From: Acidobacteriota bacterium
GTDB lineage: Bacteria; Acidobacteriota; Terriglobia; UBA7540
Assembly: GCA_021787735.1 (NCBI GenBank)
Contig: JAJYLL010000022.1
Coordinates: forward strand, 1-52,635
DNA length: 52,635 nt
Reading direction: 5' to 3'
Part shown: in pieces, positions 17,097-25,454 of the stretch
Layout: each line of letters starts with the position of its first letter
Position numbering within the stretch: the stretch's first letter is position 1
The notes under the pieces: model-generated
Told to the model about the DNA's origin: nothing
What the model saw: the letters and a program-made list of their open reading frames with translations, nothing else
The model's database searches: none
Position numbers and translations under genes: made by a program

Positions 17097-18134
17097 ATGC
17101 TCAGTGTTTCCCGATGGAAGAAGTGGGCGCTTCTTTGTGCTCCCGTGCTCGCATCGTCTGCCTTGCTTTGGGCGCAGATGCCCTCGCAAGTTCCTGTACC
17201 TAAAGACAATCCGCAGACTCCTGCGAAGGTCGAACTCGGTAAAAAGCTCTACTTTGATCCCCGGATTTCGATCACGGGGACAGTGTCCTGCAATTCCTGC
17301 CATAACGTCATGACAAACGGGACCGACAACCGGCCCGTTTCTGCCGGGGCACATGGAAAACTAGGCGATCGCAACTCCCCGACGGTATTTAATGCTGCCT
17401 TTCGAAGTGTACAGTTTTGGGATGGACGTGCGGCGAGTCTGGAAGAGCAGGCGAAAGGTCCACAGACAAATCCTGTTGAAATGGGAATGCCTAGTGGAGA
17501 GGCGGTTGTAGGCCGGATTGAGGCCATTCCGGAATATCGCCAGGAGTTCCTAGAGGTGTTCGGTGGCAGCCAGCCTATCACCTTTGACCACATTGCCCAG
17601 GCCATTGCAAGTTTTGAACGCACTCTGATCACCCCGAACAGCCCCTATGACCGTTACATGAAGGGCGATAAGAGCGCCTTAAGTGCAGAAGCGCGGCGCG
17701 GCCTTGAACTGTTCAACTCGATCGGATGCACCGCGTGTCACGGGGGCCCAATGTTTGACGGTCCCAGCCAGCCGATGGGAACCGGCTTCTATATGAAGTT
17801 CCCCTTGAACACGGATAATGAATACGTGAAGAAGTATGATCTTCTGGCCGACACGGGGCGTTACCAGGTTACCCACCAGGAATCAGATCAGCACATGTTT
17901 GTCGTGCAGTCTCTCTGGAACATCGAAATGACCGCTCCCTATTTCCATAACGGGTCGGTGAAGAACCTCGAAGAGGCGGTCAGAGTAATGGCAAAGACGC
18001 AACTGGATAAATCGCTCACCGCCGGCCAGGCTAAAGACCTTGTGGCATTCCTTGATAGCTTGACGGGAGTGTCCCCTCATATCGGTATGCCGCGCTTGCC
18101 GGAAACGCCGAACACCACAATTCTTGAAAAGTGA
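17097..18134 (+). CDS. Di-haem cytochrome c peroxidase (CcpA/MauG family)
   Basis: A 345-residue periplasmic enzyme that reduces H2O2 with electrons from a small cytochrome. The signal peptide ends near LLWAQ. Two haem motifs are present, CNSCH (65-69) and CTACH (211-215), the spacing expected for bacterial CCPs. Also visible are the LGKKLYFDPRIS opening, DRNSPTVFNAAF, QFWDGRAASLEEQAKGP and IASFERTLITPNSPYDRY. The C-terminal haem-ligand region reads QSLWNIEMTAPYFHNGS. RBS: AGGAGG about 9 nt before the ATG. Probably protects the PFOR-based anaerobic metabolism of this organism from peroxide, as inferred from adjacency. Confidence 0.93.
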   Translation: MLSVSRWKKWALLCAPVLASSALLWAQMPSQVPVPKDNPQTPAKVELGKKLYFDPRISITGTVSCNSCHNVMTNGTDNRPVSAGAHGKLGDRNSPTVFNAAFRSVQFWDGRAASLEEQAKGPQTNPVEMGMPSGEAVVGRIEAIPEYRQEFLEVFGGSQPITFDHIAQAIASFERTLITPNSPYDRYMKGDKSALSAEARRGLELFNSIGCTACHGGPMFDGPSQPMGTGFYMKFPLNTDNEYVKKYDLLADTGRYQVTHQESDQHMFVVQSLWNIEMTAPYFHNGSVKNLEEAVRVMAKTQLDKSLTAGQAKDLVAFLDSLTGVSPHIGMPRLPETPNTTILEK

Positions 18135-18200
18135 GAGCAAACGGAAGTTGGGTGTCTTTGATAGATCGGTGTGGGGTGCGTGGCGGCCTGGAAGATGTTA

Positions 18201-18743
18201 CTATCCAATCTTCCGCATGACTCGGGGTGTAAGCCACCAGACGAGCTTCCCGGGTGCCCGAGGAGGGAATTTGTCGAAGTCAATCCGACAACAACCTCCC
18301 TTCTTAAACTGAAAGTTGGCCCGGGCGTTGCCGATCAGTCTCGCCACGCCCTCACTCAGATCAGGCTCGTGCCCGACCACCAGTACGCTTCGATGATTTG
18401 TCCGCTTCCCAAGCGATGTCAGCAGTGCCAGCAACGATCCGCCCGGCCGCAGGAAATCTGACTCCTCGACTGGGAGACTGGGCCCAAATACCTCGGCGAC
18501 AACTGCGGCAGTTTCGGAGGCCCGGGCGAGCGGACTGGTAATAACCGAGTCCACGCGAAGTCCCAGGCGAAACAACCCCTTTGCAATTGCCTTCAATTTC
18601 TTCTTCCCCTCGGGCGTCAGGGGGCGCATAGCGTCGTCGGCGAAGTTTGGGTCGCCACGCGCAACCGCAATTCCATGCCGCATCACATAAAGCTGATAGC
18701 CTTGCGTTTCACTGCTTGCTGCTATGTCGTTGATATTCGGCAT
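18201..18743 (-). CDS. SixA-type histidine phosphatase
   Basis: A 180-residue member of the histidine phosphatase branch that includes the phosphohistidine phosphatase SixA. The catalytic RHG is at 22-24 (VMRHGIA, His23), with the second active-site His125 in VVGHEPDLS. SPLARASETAAVV is the canonical segment after strand 2. The initial 15 residues before the beta strand are a polar extension. AAGGAAA precedes the ATG. It lies 41 bases after the decayed PLD gene on the same strand. SixA-like proteins often occur with CHAD-domain and polyphosphate genes; here a CHAD gene is 7 kb away, too far to imply an operon. Confidence 0.9.
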   Translation of the reverse strand: MPNINDIAASSETQGYQLYVMRHGIAVARGDPNFADDAMRPLTPEGKKKLKAIAKGLFRLGLRVDSVITSPLARASETAAVVAEVFGPSLPVEESDFLRPGGSLLALLTSLGKRTNHRSVLVVGHEPDLSEGVARLIGNARANFQFKKGGCCRIDFDKFPPRAPGKLVWWLTPRVMRKIG

Positions 18744-18784
18744 CGTTTCCTTCTCGGCGTGGAGTAGATATCGCGATCTCTAAT

Positions 18785-19253
18785 TCAACCTTTTCCCTCG
18801 TCTTGCTCACTCGGCCAAAGCCGTTCGAACTCCCGCTGATAGGCCAGAACAAGGCCCGGTTCCCTGAGAATTGCCAGATGGTCGAAATTCCGCTCTTCGG
18901 ATTCAAAGTCCAATTATAACTATCTGTCAGCACGGTGCTGTTGTCGAGAACGGCAAATTAGTGATGCAGCTTGGACCCTTTTCCCTCACGCCCATAGATT
19001 GCACGGAAGAGGAGGGAATTCTCCTCCAGCAGTTCGCGTGTGGTCGTATCTTCCGGGTATTTATTCCGGTCGATCAGAAGGCGAACGCGAATACCGCGAT
19101 TTTGCGCCTCCCCCAGCGCCGGGCAAGCAGGGGGTTCGTAAGCCGATAGAGCGCGGCATCCACACTTACGTGCGCTTCCAGGAGAAGTTGCTCAATGGTA
19201 TCGGCGACGGAACCTTGGGACGTGAACAGTGTCTGATTGCCTGACTCCGTCAT
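18785..19253 (-). pseudogene. Decayed phospholipase-D-like nuclease
   Basis: Read from the ATG at 19253 (AGGAAG upstream), the frame gives MTESGNQTLFTSQGSVADTI ... VDAALYRLTNPLLAR and then breaks. A one-base shift restores LGEAQNRGIRVRLLIDRNKY and continues to SKLHH, then TAA, then FAVLDNSTVLTDSYNWT. The PLD motif HxK(x)4D is evident with the stop exactly at the Lys codon. A second shift after NWTL restores EERNFDHLAILREPGLVLAY and QREFERLW, the usual family end, closing with TGA at 18785. Two frameshifts and one nonsense codon in 469 bases indicate a dead gene of the single-HKD Nuc/mitoPLD-like type. It lies in line between the acetyltransferase and SixA genes. Confidence 0.82.
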
Positions 19254-19359
19254 AGCTTCCTATTGTATTTTGTGTGCAGGGCCGGATTCAAGGATCGCTT
19301 GAGGGGCGTACCCTTTCCTGGGAGGTTGCGTCCTTGCCCCAGCACCTGACATTCCATGA

Positions 19360-20178
19360 TCAACTGCGACGAAGGACGTAAAAACACCGCAGGTCGTCAC
19401 TGTCACGGTTTTCCGTAAAGAAGCCGTCTACATGGTAGCCGCTTGAAAGATAGCTTAGAAATATCTTGCGCGTTTGAAGCCTCCATCGCCTTGCCAGGGT
19501 AGGGCCTTTGGTTCGCATGAGGTCGGCGTTGGGAGGTATTTCAACGCGCAAACGAGGCTCTCGTTGTCCCAAATCTATATTCTTATTGAAGAGAAATCCG
19601 GTGCTGTCCCTTGCAGTGATGCCGACTGCGGGAACCTCAGGGATTCCCGTTGTAGGTCTGGGTGCAGCGAGCCAGCGTCCGACCACCTTCGAGGCGATCG
19701 GCCAGTTCACAATGAACCGATCCGTGGGAAGGCCTTGCTCAATGATACTTGGAAATTGGCCGTAAAAGTCCACAACATATTCTTCGACACGGGCCTTGAG
19801 TTTTGTCAGATTCAGGCTGGCATTACGGCTTTGGAGAGGATCATAAGTCCAGCAAATGGATTTGATTCCCTGCGACAGTGCGAAGTCACGGTGGGCGAGT
19901 TTTAACTGAAGCCCAATGCCTTGGCTACGGTACTTCGGCAGTACGCCCATCATGTGCGACCAGTGAATGATCTGTCCATGCCGGCGTGCCAGAAGGGCAT
20001 AAACGAAACCGACGAGTTCGTTCCTGGCAAATGCGCCCAGTACTGCCCCTCCTGCCTTTTGCGTCACCAGCATAACTTCTGAAGCAACACTCAATCTACC
20101 CCAAATGGTCTTCTGGGCGGCTTCGCATTTCCTGAAATCTTCGAGTTTCTCAAGGATTCTTATCTCTGGCTTCAGCAT
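19360..20178 (-). CDS. GNAT-like acetyltransferase
   Basis: A 272-residue protein with a GNAT fold in its N-terminal half: QKAGGAVLGAFARNELVGFV (strands 3-4), HWSHMMGVLPKYRSQGIGLQLKLAHRDFAL (acetyl-CoA pyrophosphate loop of the RSQGIG type) and KSICWTYDPLQSRNASLNLTKL. The second half (residues 140-272) is not a standard GNAT piece; it fits the larger predicted-acetyltransferase family of COG3375 type. The start is the ATG at 20178, with AAGGA very close to it. No substrate can be read. It is the upstream member of a minus-strand run with the PLD pseudogene and SixA. Confidence 0.8.
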   Translation of the reverse strand: MLKPEIRILEKLEDFRKCEAAQKTIWGRLSVASEVMLVTQKAGGAVLGAFARNELVGFVYALLARRHGQIIHWSHMMGVLPKYRSQGIGLQLKLAHRDFALSQGIKSICWTYDPLQSRNASLNLTKLKARVEEYVVDFYGQFPSIIEQGLPTDRFIVNWPIASKVVGRWLAAPRPTTGIPEVPAVGITARDSTGFLFNKNIDLGQREPRLRVEIPPNADLMRTKGPTLARRWRLQTRKIFLSYLSSGYHVDGFFTENRDSDDLRCFYVLRRS

Positions 20179-20406
20179 TAGTCCTTATGTGAAGTCCCCG
20201 GGTACGAGCCGCGACGAGCAGTAAACGGTTGAATTATCAATTGCAGACCCACAGCCAGGGCTCTTAGTCAAAATCGCTTGTTTGCAACAAAGGCCGCAAA
20301 TACCGCCGGTAAAACAGATGCCCGAAGGTTCATTCATGTCGGTAGAAAAAAACAAAACAAAGGAGAGATCTCGAGAACGACTAGCCCGTATTGGCCGCGC
20401 GATTCT

Positions 20407-20625
20407 TTATTCACAGCACATTCCGCGGCGTGCTGCACCACAAGGGCAGGGGCCGGGTTCGTTTGACAATCCCTCATGCGAACCCCCGGCAACAGCAAAC
20501 ACGGAAAGGAGCTTCTCGACTTTCGGACTTGAGCAGTTCTTGCACAAGACCTGGGTGCCTGACGTGTGTGAAATCTTTTCGAATTTCGCCCCGCACTCTT
20601 TGCATCGATACTCAAAAATAGGCAT
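20407..20625 (-). CDS. FmdB-type zinc ribbon protein
   Basis: A 72-residue protein starting MPIFEYRCKECGAKFE, the standard opening of the FmdB/CxxC_CxxC_SSSS family. Metal ligands are C-x-x-C near residues 8-11 and C-x-x-C in VLCKNCSSPKVEKLLS. After the ribbon comes a Gly-rich tail with a further Cys cluster (CPCGAARRGMCCE). AGGAGG stands 6 bases before the ATG at 20625; an earlier in-frame ATG at 20670 lies inside the promoter and is not used. Family members are small putative regulators or metal-binding proteins of unknown mechanism. Confidence 0.85.
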   Translation of the reverse strand: MPIFEYRCKECGAKFEKISHTSGTQVLCKNCSSPKVEKLLSVFAVAGGSHEGLSNEPGPCPCGAARRGMCCE

Positions 20626-20641
20626 GATTACCTCCTGGATG

Positions 20642-20670
20642 ACTATAACCAAGCTCGACAGTGTTTTCAA
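20642..20670 (-). promoter_or_regulatory. Sigma-70-like promoter of the fmdB-type gene
   Basis: On the minus strand TTGAAA (20670-20665), a 17-nt spacer and TATAGT (20647-20642). This predicts transcription starting next to the AGGAGG at 20636-20631, a leader of only about 10 nt. Consensus spacing is good; the very short leader is the doubt. Confidence 0.45.
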
Positions 20671-21088
20671 TCACCCTGACTGTGACTTGGCAGGGCCCAC
20701 CGGTCTTACAGCAAGTCTTCGATATAAAGAATCCCTGTGACTTCCAGGTGTGAAGGATCGGACCGGTTGTGGGCTTCGCACGAAGAGAACAATTCACAAC
20801 GTCGGCCGGGCTTACCAGCCCCGTGTCTGAGAAGCCCACTCAACATGTGAAGGTCGTCGGCCTTGAGACGTGCCCGGAATCATGACTATCTCAGGCAAGG
20901 GCACTGAAAAATTCTATTGATGTTCTCTAACTCTGCAAATTGCGAATCCCGCCTTGGCGGACTTCGTCCTGCCAATTATCAAGTGACCGATACCTCTTTC
21001 GGCCTGGGAAGGTATCAGGGCAATCAACCGAACGGAATGCATCGGCGCAGTATCGAGATCTCATATTGCGCCGCCGCAATCGGCTGTA
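20671..21088. other. Intergenic region, no gene recognised
   Basis: 418 bases between the fmdB-type promoter and the end of the isomerase gene. The short open frames on either strand show no family features, and no tRNA-like fold, long repeat or clear terminator was seen. It is long for a gap between same-strand genes, so it may be a gene remnant too decayed to identify. Confidence 0.4.
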
Positions 21089-22021
21089 CTATACCTGCGC
21101 AGTTGAGTATTCCTGGCAGAGTACCTTAACCTTGTTTATCAGCTTGGGCACACCGGTCATGGGATCTTCCTTGCCCTCGTACTCGACAGACATATACCCC
21201 TTGTAACCACCGTCCCGGAACATTCTCCACACGCGGTCCATGTCGACGGGTGTGCCGTCGTCAAAGTGATCGCGAATATGTACGTTGGTGGCATAGGGGA
21301 TGCATGCCTTGATTTGAGCGTAGGCGTCCTCAGAGCCTGTTGGGATAAAATGTGTGATGTCGAGATTGATCCCCGCGTAAGGAGAATCAACACGGTGCAT
21401 GATTTCCAGGCACACGTCCGCGCTTTGAGTGACGCCGCCGTGGTCTTCGATTCCAAGCGTGATACCCTTCTTGCTTGCATACTCGACGGCGGGTTTCATG
21501 GTTTCTACGACCCAGTCGGCGCCTTGCTTAATGGTCGCGCCATGAGGCAGCACTCCGCCAAAAACGCGCAAATGGGATGCGCCCAATCTGTCTGTAACAT
21601 CCACCCACTTCTTGATGTCTTCCAGCACTTCGTGCCGTTTTTCGGCGCTTGCCTGGACCATGCTTGAACCGCAAGCCGCTCCTGAAAGTGGCACTCCGCT
21701 CCTGTAAGCCAGATGTCGAAGATCATTCAGGTAGGCCGGATCGGTTGACTTGAACCAGTAAACCGTCATGTCTGCCCCAACGCACCCCATCTTAACGATC
21801 TCGCGGATGAAGTCCTGCATGCTCATCTGGCCGTTCTTTAGGTATTTCCGAAATGAATAGGCACAACACCCCGGAAACATTCTGGCCATCGATTTTACCT
21901 CCGCTGGATCGGGGTCCTTCGCGGCTACCTGGGAATAGGACGGCAATGCGAGTCCGGCCCCGAGGTATGCCGCTGCTCCGGCAGACTGCATGAAACGTCT
22001 CCGTGTGAACTTGTCACTCAT
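21089..22021 (-). CDS. Tat-exported sugar isomerase/epimerase (xylose-isomerase-like TIM barrel)
   Basis: A 310-residue protein with a Tat leader (TRRRFMQSAGAAAYLGAGLAL). The rest is an AP-endonuclease-2/xylose-isomerase-like TIM barrel: GCCAYSFRKYLKNGQMSMQD, MGCVGADMTVYWF, LGASHLRVFGGV, ITLGIEDHGG, YAGINLDITHF and GYMSVEYEGKEDPMTGV. The conserved Glu, Asp and His positions at strand ends are typical metal ligands. It starts 22 bases after the DUF1080 gene and is surely in one operon with it. In Acidobacteria and Bacteroidetes such exported isomerases commonly accompany DUF1080 and Gfo/Idh/MocA enzymes in 3-keto-glycoside breakdown, which is the likely role. Confidence 0.88.
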   Translation of the reverse strand: MSDKFTRRRFMQSAGAAAYLGAGLALPSYSQVAAKDPDPAEVKSMARMFPGCCAYSFRKYLKNGQMSMQDFIREIVKMGCVGADMTVYWFKSTDPAYLNDLRHLAYRSGVPLSGAACGSSMVQASAEKRHEVLEDIKKWVDVTDRLGASHLRVFGGVLPHGATIKQGADWVVETMKPAVEYASKKGITLGIEDHGGVTQSADVCLEIMHRVDSPYAGINLDITHFIPTGSEDAYAQIKACIPYATNVHIRDHFDDGTPVDMDRVWRMFRDGGYKGYMSVEYEGKEDPMTGVPKLINKVKVLCQEYSTAQV

Positions 22022-22043
22022 TTCTGCCTCCCAAAGTCAGTAT

Positions 22044-22700
22044 TTACTTTAAAGGGCGAACAGCCACTTCCTTGAAGAATACGACGTCATGATCGCTGTG
22101 GTTTTGAAGCCCGATGTACCCTTCGTTAGGGCGGGGACCCCGCGTGGGTTCAAAGTCGAATTTGCGGGGAGGGGCCGGTTCGCCTTCGGTATAATCAGTC
22201 ACTTTAACCCCGTTTACTGTTACGATCGTGTGCGGACCGTTGAGGGTGATCATCATCGTGTTCCACTGCCCCGACCCTTTCCCTGGATATGCCAGCGCTT
22301 TCGAAATCGAGTATAGGCATCCGGTCGAGTGATACTCTTTGGTTTCTCCCTGCGGGTCATTGTCGATCTGTACTTCGTAACCATAGTTGACAGGCATCCA
22401 GGCCTCGCGCGGCTTGATAGGGATTCGGATGAAGACGCCCGAATTGTCGTTCTTATCCCTCATTTTGTAAACTACCCGGATCTGGGAGTTCCCAAATTTC
22501 TGGCCGGTGTACCAGAGCAGGCCCATGCCGCCATAAGTTTCAATCAGACCATTGACGACCTTGTCGCCGCCAGGACCCACATGCTGCCATCCATCCAGGT
22601 TCTTGCCGTTGAAAAGCTGCTTCCATCCGCCGTTCTGGGCCCTCCCTGGGACCGCGGTAAGCCCAAGAATGACACAGCAGAACAATAAGCGTTTCACCAT
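22044..22700 (-). CDS. Secreted DUF1080 (3-keto-disaccharide hydrolase-like) protein
   Basis: A 218-residue exported beta-jelly-roll protein. The chosen ATG at 22700 follows GAGGTGG and yields a signal peptide ending VPGRAQ; an in-frame ATG at 22745 would only lengthen the leader. The opening GGWKQLFNGKNLDGWQHVG is the DUF1080 hallmark, followed by NGLIETYGGMGLLWYTGQKF, NDNSGVFIRIP, YEVQIDN, GCLYSISKA and the C-terminal GYIGLQNHSDHDVVFFKEV. The Pfam family is now named for 3-keto-disaccharide hydrolase activity. It is the first gene of the two-gene unit with the exported isomerase. Confidence 0.92.
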   Translation of the reverse strand: MVKRLLFCCVILGLTAVPGRAQNGGWKQLFNGKNLDGWQHVGPGGDKVVNGLIETYGGMGLLWYTGQKFGNSQIRVVYKMRDKNDNSGVFIRIPIKPREAWMPVNYGYEVQIDNDPQGETKEYHSTGCLYSISKALAYPGKGSGQWNTMMITLNGPHTIVTVNGVKVTDYTEGEPAPPRKFDFEPTRGPRPNEGYIGLQNHSDHDVVFFKEVAVRPLK

Positions 22701-23133
22701 AATCCACCTCGATATGAAAGACATGTTTTTTGCATGAGCAGGCAAAATCGCCTACAGGAAAGAGCTGCGGAAAGTCTCAGTTCCTCCAAGACGCTCTCTA
22801 GTGCTCAAAGAGAATTACTTTGCTCTAGCGACTCGGTAGTGTAGCATACTTGCCTCAAGATAAAAGGAAATCGGGGGAACTCTTCTCACGGTTTCGGGAG
22901 GGGCAAGTTGACTGCCGACACCGTAAGGGGAACCAACTTTAAACACCGGCTCGAATCGCGATGTGCAGGAGCGAACCTTCAGGGATTGGATTCGGATGAC
23001 GAAAAGGCATAAACTTGCGCAAAGGGTGGAGTCTTGTGCTCAAGGTTGGCGGAAGAATTTGCAGGGATATGACGCGCAGTTCGAACTTCCCGGGCATGTT
23101 CGGGGCCGAAGATTAACGGATCGAGGAGGGATT
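22701..23133. other. Divergent intergenic region
   Basis: 433 bases between the divergent DUF1080 (minus) and hypothetical secreted (plus) genes. On the minus strand TG-C-TACACT (22846-22838) resembles an extended -10 for the DUF1080 operon, with about 130 nt of leader. On the plus side a TTGACT at 22908-22913 has no matching -10. The frame of the downstream gene is open back to 22963, but that part lacks a ribosome-binding site or signal peptide and is treated as leader. Confidence 0.35.
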
Positions 23134-23658
23134 ATGAAAACCTGTATCGTTGTGGTTGCCTCTATTTTCCTGAGCCTGATGGCGGCAAATCCTGCCAGCG
23201 CTCAGAGCGCCTTTAAGGTTGAAAAAGGAGAAGCATTCAATAAGATTGTGCCCAAAGACTTTGTCCTCGAAGAGAATGCGATTCCAACTGAAAAGCGCAA
23301 TTCAGTGCTTGTTGTTACGCCATCCGGCGGGCGAGTGGTAGCTGGACTGGTTGATACGAGCGGCTACACTTCACAAGTCCAGGAGAAGTATCTTGGGATG
23401 TTGATTAACGAGGCTGACTTGAATGTTTGCGGACATCAGGTTGGGATCGGCAGCTATGGATTCGGACTTGTGAAGGCGTCGGGGGCCACTCAAGGGAAGG
23501 CCTCAGACTTTGTGCTTTACAACCAGGCTGGCAAGCAGGTTGTAAAATGCGCGGCAAAGTGGGACGCAAAGATCAAAAGCCCACGGCCCTTGCGGGTTGT
23601 TGTGAGTGGTGAGACAGCGCGCATTTACATCGGTCGGACGTGGGTTGAGTTGAAGTAA
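23134..23658 (+). CDS. Secreted protein of unknown function
   Basis: A 174-residue exported protein I do not recognise. The ATG at 23134 follows GAGGAGGG and gives a clean signal peptide (CIVVVASIFLSLMAANPASAQ). The mature part is a mix of strands with a repeated theme of Val-rich strands (NSVLVVTPSGGRVVAGLVDT) and two cysteines (CGHQVGIGSYGFGLV and VVKCAAKWD) that could form a disulfide. The end, RPLRVVVSGETARIYIGRTWVELK, suggests a beta-sandwich edge. It stands alone, divergent from the DUF1080 operon. Confidence 0.65.
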   Translation: MKTCIVVVASIFLSLMAANPASAQSAFKVEKGEAFNKIVPKDFVLEENAIPTEKRNSVLVVTPSGGRVVAGLVDTSGYTSQVQEKYLGMLINEADLNVCGHQVGIGSYGFGLVKASGATQGKASDFVLYNQAGKQVVKCAAKWDAKIKSPRPLRVVVSGETARIYIGRTWVELK

Positions 23659-24081
23659 TGGAATCGCCCCGGATGCGCTTCAAGCCGGGGGCAAAAAGAG
23701 TCAACGCTCGTGCGATACCTAATTCCCGAGCGCGCTACCGGGCACCCTTCTCCAGGTTGAATGTCCGAAGTGGCCGGTGCGGAACGTAGCGAACGTTTTC
23801 CCGTTGCCTGTGAGGAATCAAAACTTGGTTTGTTTGGAACGCGGGGGCTGTGTCTGCCACAGGTCTGCTGTAAAGGACAGCGCATCCTGGCTTTATGCGT
23901 GCCCCGGTGTTTATAATTAGTCAAGGTAAGCTAGGGGAGGGCGGCGAATGAGGGTGGCCGGGCGAAGGATGTTATGGGCTGTCAGTACTATGCCGTTTCC
24001 GATTCGGAGCAACTTTTTGCCTCGAAACGTCCTCTACACTAAGTGAACTGTAAGGGAAACGGCTGAGGATTGTCTTACTGC
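23659..24081. other. Intergenic region with a GC hairpin
   Basis: 423 bases. CCCCGG (23667-23672) and CCGGGG (23685-23690) form a hairpin right after the hypothetical gene's stop, followed by an A-rich run, not T, so termination is uncertain. The rest contains only frames that look non-coding. No RNA gene was recognised. Confidence 0.35.
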
Positions 24082-25410
24082 ATGCAAAACTGGATACCCT
24101 ATCAGGCGAAAACCTACCTGAGGTCAATATCTGCTCTATTGATCATGGCTGGCATTTTTGTGCTTCCTTTAAGAGGAGCGCAGCCCCTGAGCAAGAATGA
24201 TATTACGCTGCTTCTGATTGGGGGTGCTTCCGAATCAAAGATGATCACGCTGGTCGAGCAGCGTGGTGTGGACTTCCAGTTGACGCCGGACCTCATTCAG
24301 AAATTTCGCAAGGAAGGGGCGACACAGGCGTTGATTGATGTGATTGTCAACGCCAACCGCAAGAGCGCTACAAAGAGTACAAGCCCGGCTGTTCAAACGC
24401 CGCCCCCTGCTACCAGTTCTGACTCAGGCATAAATCCCGAAATTCCCGGCCTCGGGTCGAGTACGACCAATATCTCCAGTCCTCCACCTGCGGCATCCCA
24501 GCCCCAGTCTCCAAATGCTGCGGCAGTGAACCAAAAAGTCAGCAATGTGATGGCGGGCCTTGCCAACGGTCCTGGGCAGGCTTCGCAGGGTGAGACCCCT
24601 CCGCCTCTTGTCCCGGCATCAAATCAGGCAAAAGCGGTACCAACTCCCAACCTCAGCGATCCGAGTCCCGAACAAATCCAGCATATTATCCATGCGTTTG
24701 CTGCAAAGGAACTGATGTTCAAAGAGGCTCGGGACAATTATACCTATCGCCAAATCAATAAAGTCGAAACGTTGGATGCTGATGGCAGGGTCAATGGCTA
24801 CTGGCAACAGAACTGGGACATCCTTTTTGACAATCAAGGCCACCGCATCGAAAAGGTTACCTACGCGCCGCCCGGCACTCTCCAAGGTGTTTTGATGACC
24901 GAGCAGGATCTGGACGCTATGCGCAGTATCCAGCCATTTGTACTTACGACCAATGACCTTGACGAGTATGACATCAGGTATCTTGGCCATGTGAGGGTGG
25001 ATTACATCACCGCCTACGTATTCTCTATCCGTCCAAAGGTAATCAAGAAGAACCACCAGTACTTCCAAGGTGTCATCTGGGTGGACGACCGCGATCTGCA
25101 AATTGTCAAGACGGAGGGACGCCAGGTGCCGGAAATCAGGAACAAGCACAGCGAAAACCTTTTTCCTCGATTCACTACCTGGCGACAGCAGATTGACGGC
25201 AAGTTCTGGTTCCCAACCTTCACGCTGGCTGATGACACCCTGTATTTTCCTACGGGCCCTGTTCACATTAAAGAGATCATCCGCTACACGGACTACAAGC
25301 AATTCAAGGCGAGTTCTGTGATCAAGGCTGTCGAGGCGATTGGTCCTAACCAACCGAATCAGGCTCCGAGTGGATCTCCGGCTGCTCCGGCTTCCTCCCC
25401 CAAGAAATAG
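24082..25410 (+). CDS. Secreted protein with LolA-like C-terminal half
   Basis: A 442-residue exported protein. The ATG at 24082 begins a signal peptide ending near LPLRGAQ; a TTG at 24070 is also possible. Residues 30-85 form a small helical domain (PLSKNDITLLLIGGASESKM, ITLVEQRGVDFQLTPDLI), which I recall as recurrent in Acidobacteria. A Pro/Ser/Ala-rich linker follows (about 95-190). The C-terminal 230 residues (NYTYRQINKVETLDADGRVN, GVIWVDDRDLQIVKTEGRQV, DGKFWFPTFTLADDTLYFP) resemble outer-membrane lipoprotein-sorting (LolA/LolB-fold) proteins. Function unknown; it is 44 bases upstream of the TrmJ-type gene and may share its transcript. Confidence 0.7.
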   Translation: MQNWIPYQAKTYLRSISALLIMAGIFVLPLRGAQPLSKNDITLLLIGGASESKMITLVEQRGVDFQLTPDLIQKFRKEGATQALIDVIVNANRKSATKSTSPAVQTPPPATSSDSGINPEIPGLGSSTTNISSPPPAASQPQSPNAAAVNQKVSNVMAGLANGPGQASQGETPPPLVPASNQAKAVPTPNLSDPSPEQIQHIIHAFAAKELMFKEARDNYTYRQINKVETLDADGRVNGYWQQNWDILFDNQGHRIEKVTYAPPGTLQGVLMTEQDLDAMRSIQPFVLTTNDLDEYDIRYLGHVRVDYITAYVFSIRPKVIKKNHQYFQGVIWVDDRDLQIVKTEGRQVPEIRNKHSENLFPRFTTWRQQIDGKFWFPTFTLADDTLYFPTGPVHIKEIIRYTDYKQFKASSVIKAVEAIGPNQPNQAPSGSPAAPASSPKK

Positions 25411-25454
25411 GTAATTCCGTTGGGATGAGTTGCTCTGCTGGTAAAATCAACTCC

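Noticed and set aside
18785..19253. Sequencing error as explanation for the broken PLD gene
   Set aside because: Two shifts plus a nonsense codon in one short gene, with none in its neighbours, is better explained by decay; kept as a caveat in the finding.
20282..20740. Plus-strand open frame of 152 codons
   Set aside because: Antisense to the fmdB-type gene and its promoter; no ribosome-binding site and no recognisable sequence.
22963..23133. N-terminal extension of the 174-residue secreted protein
   Set aside because: It would bury the signal peptide 57 residues in, and the ATG at 23134 has a far better ribosome-binding site.
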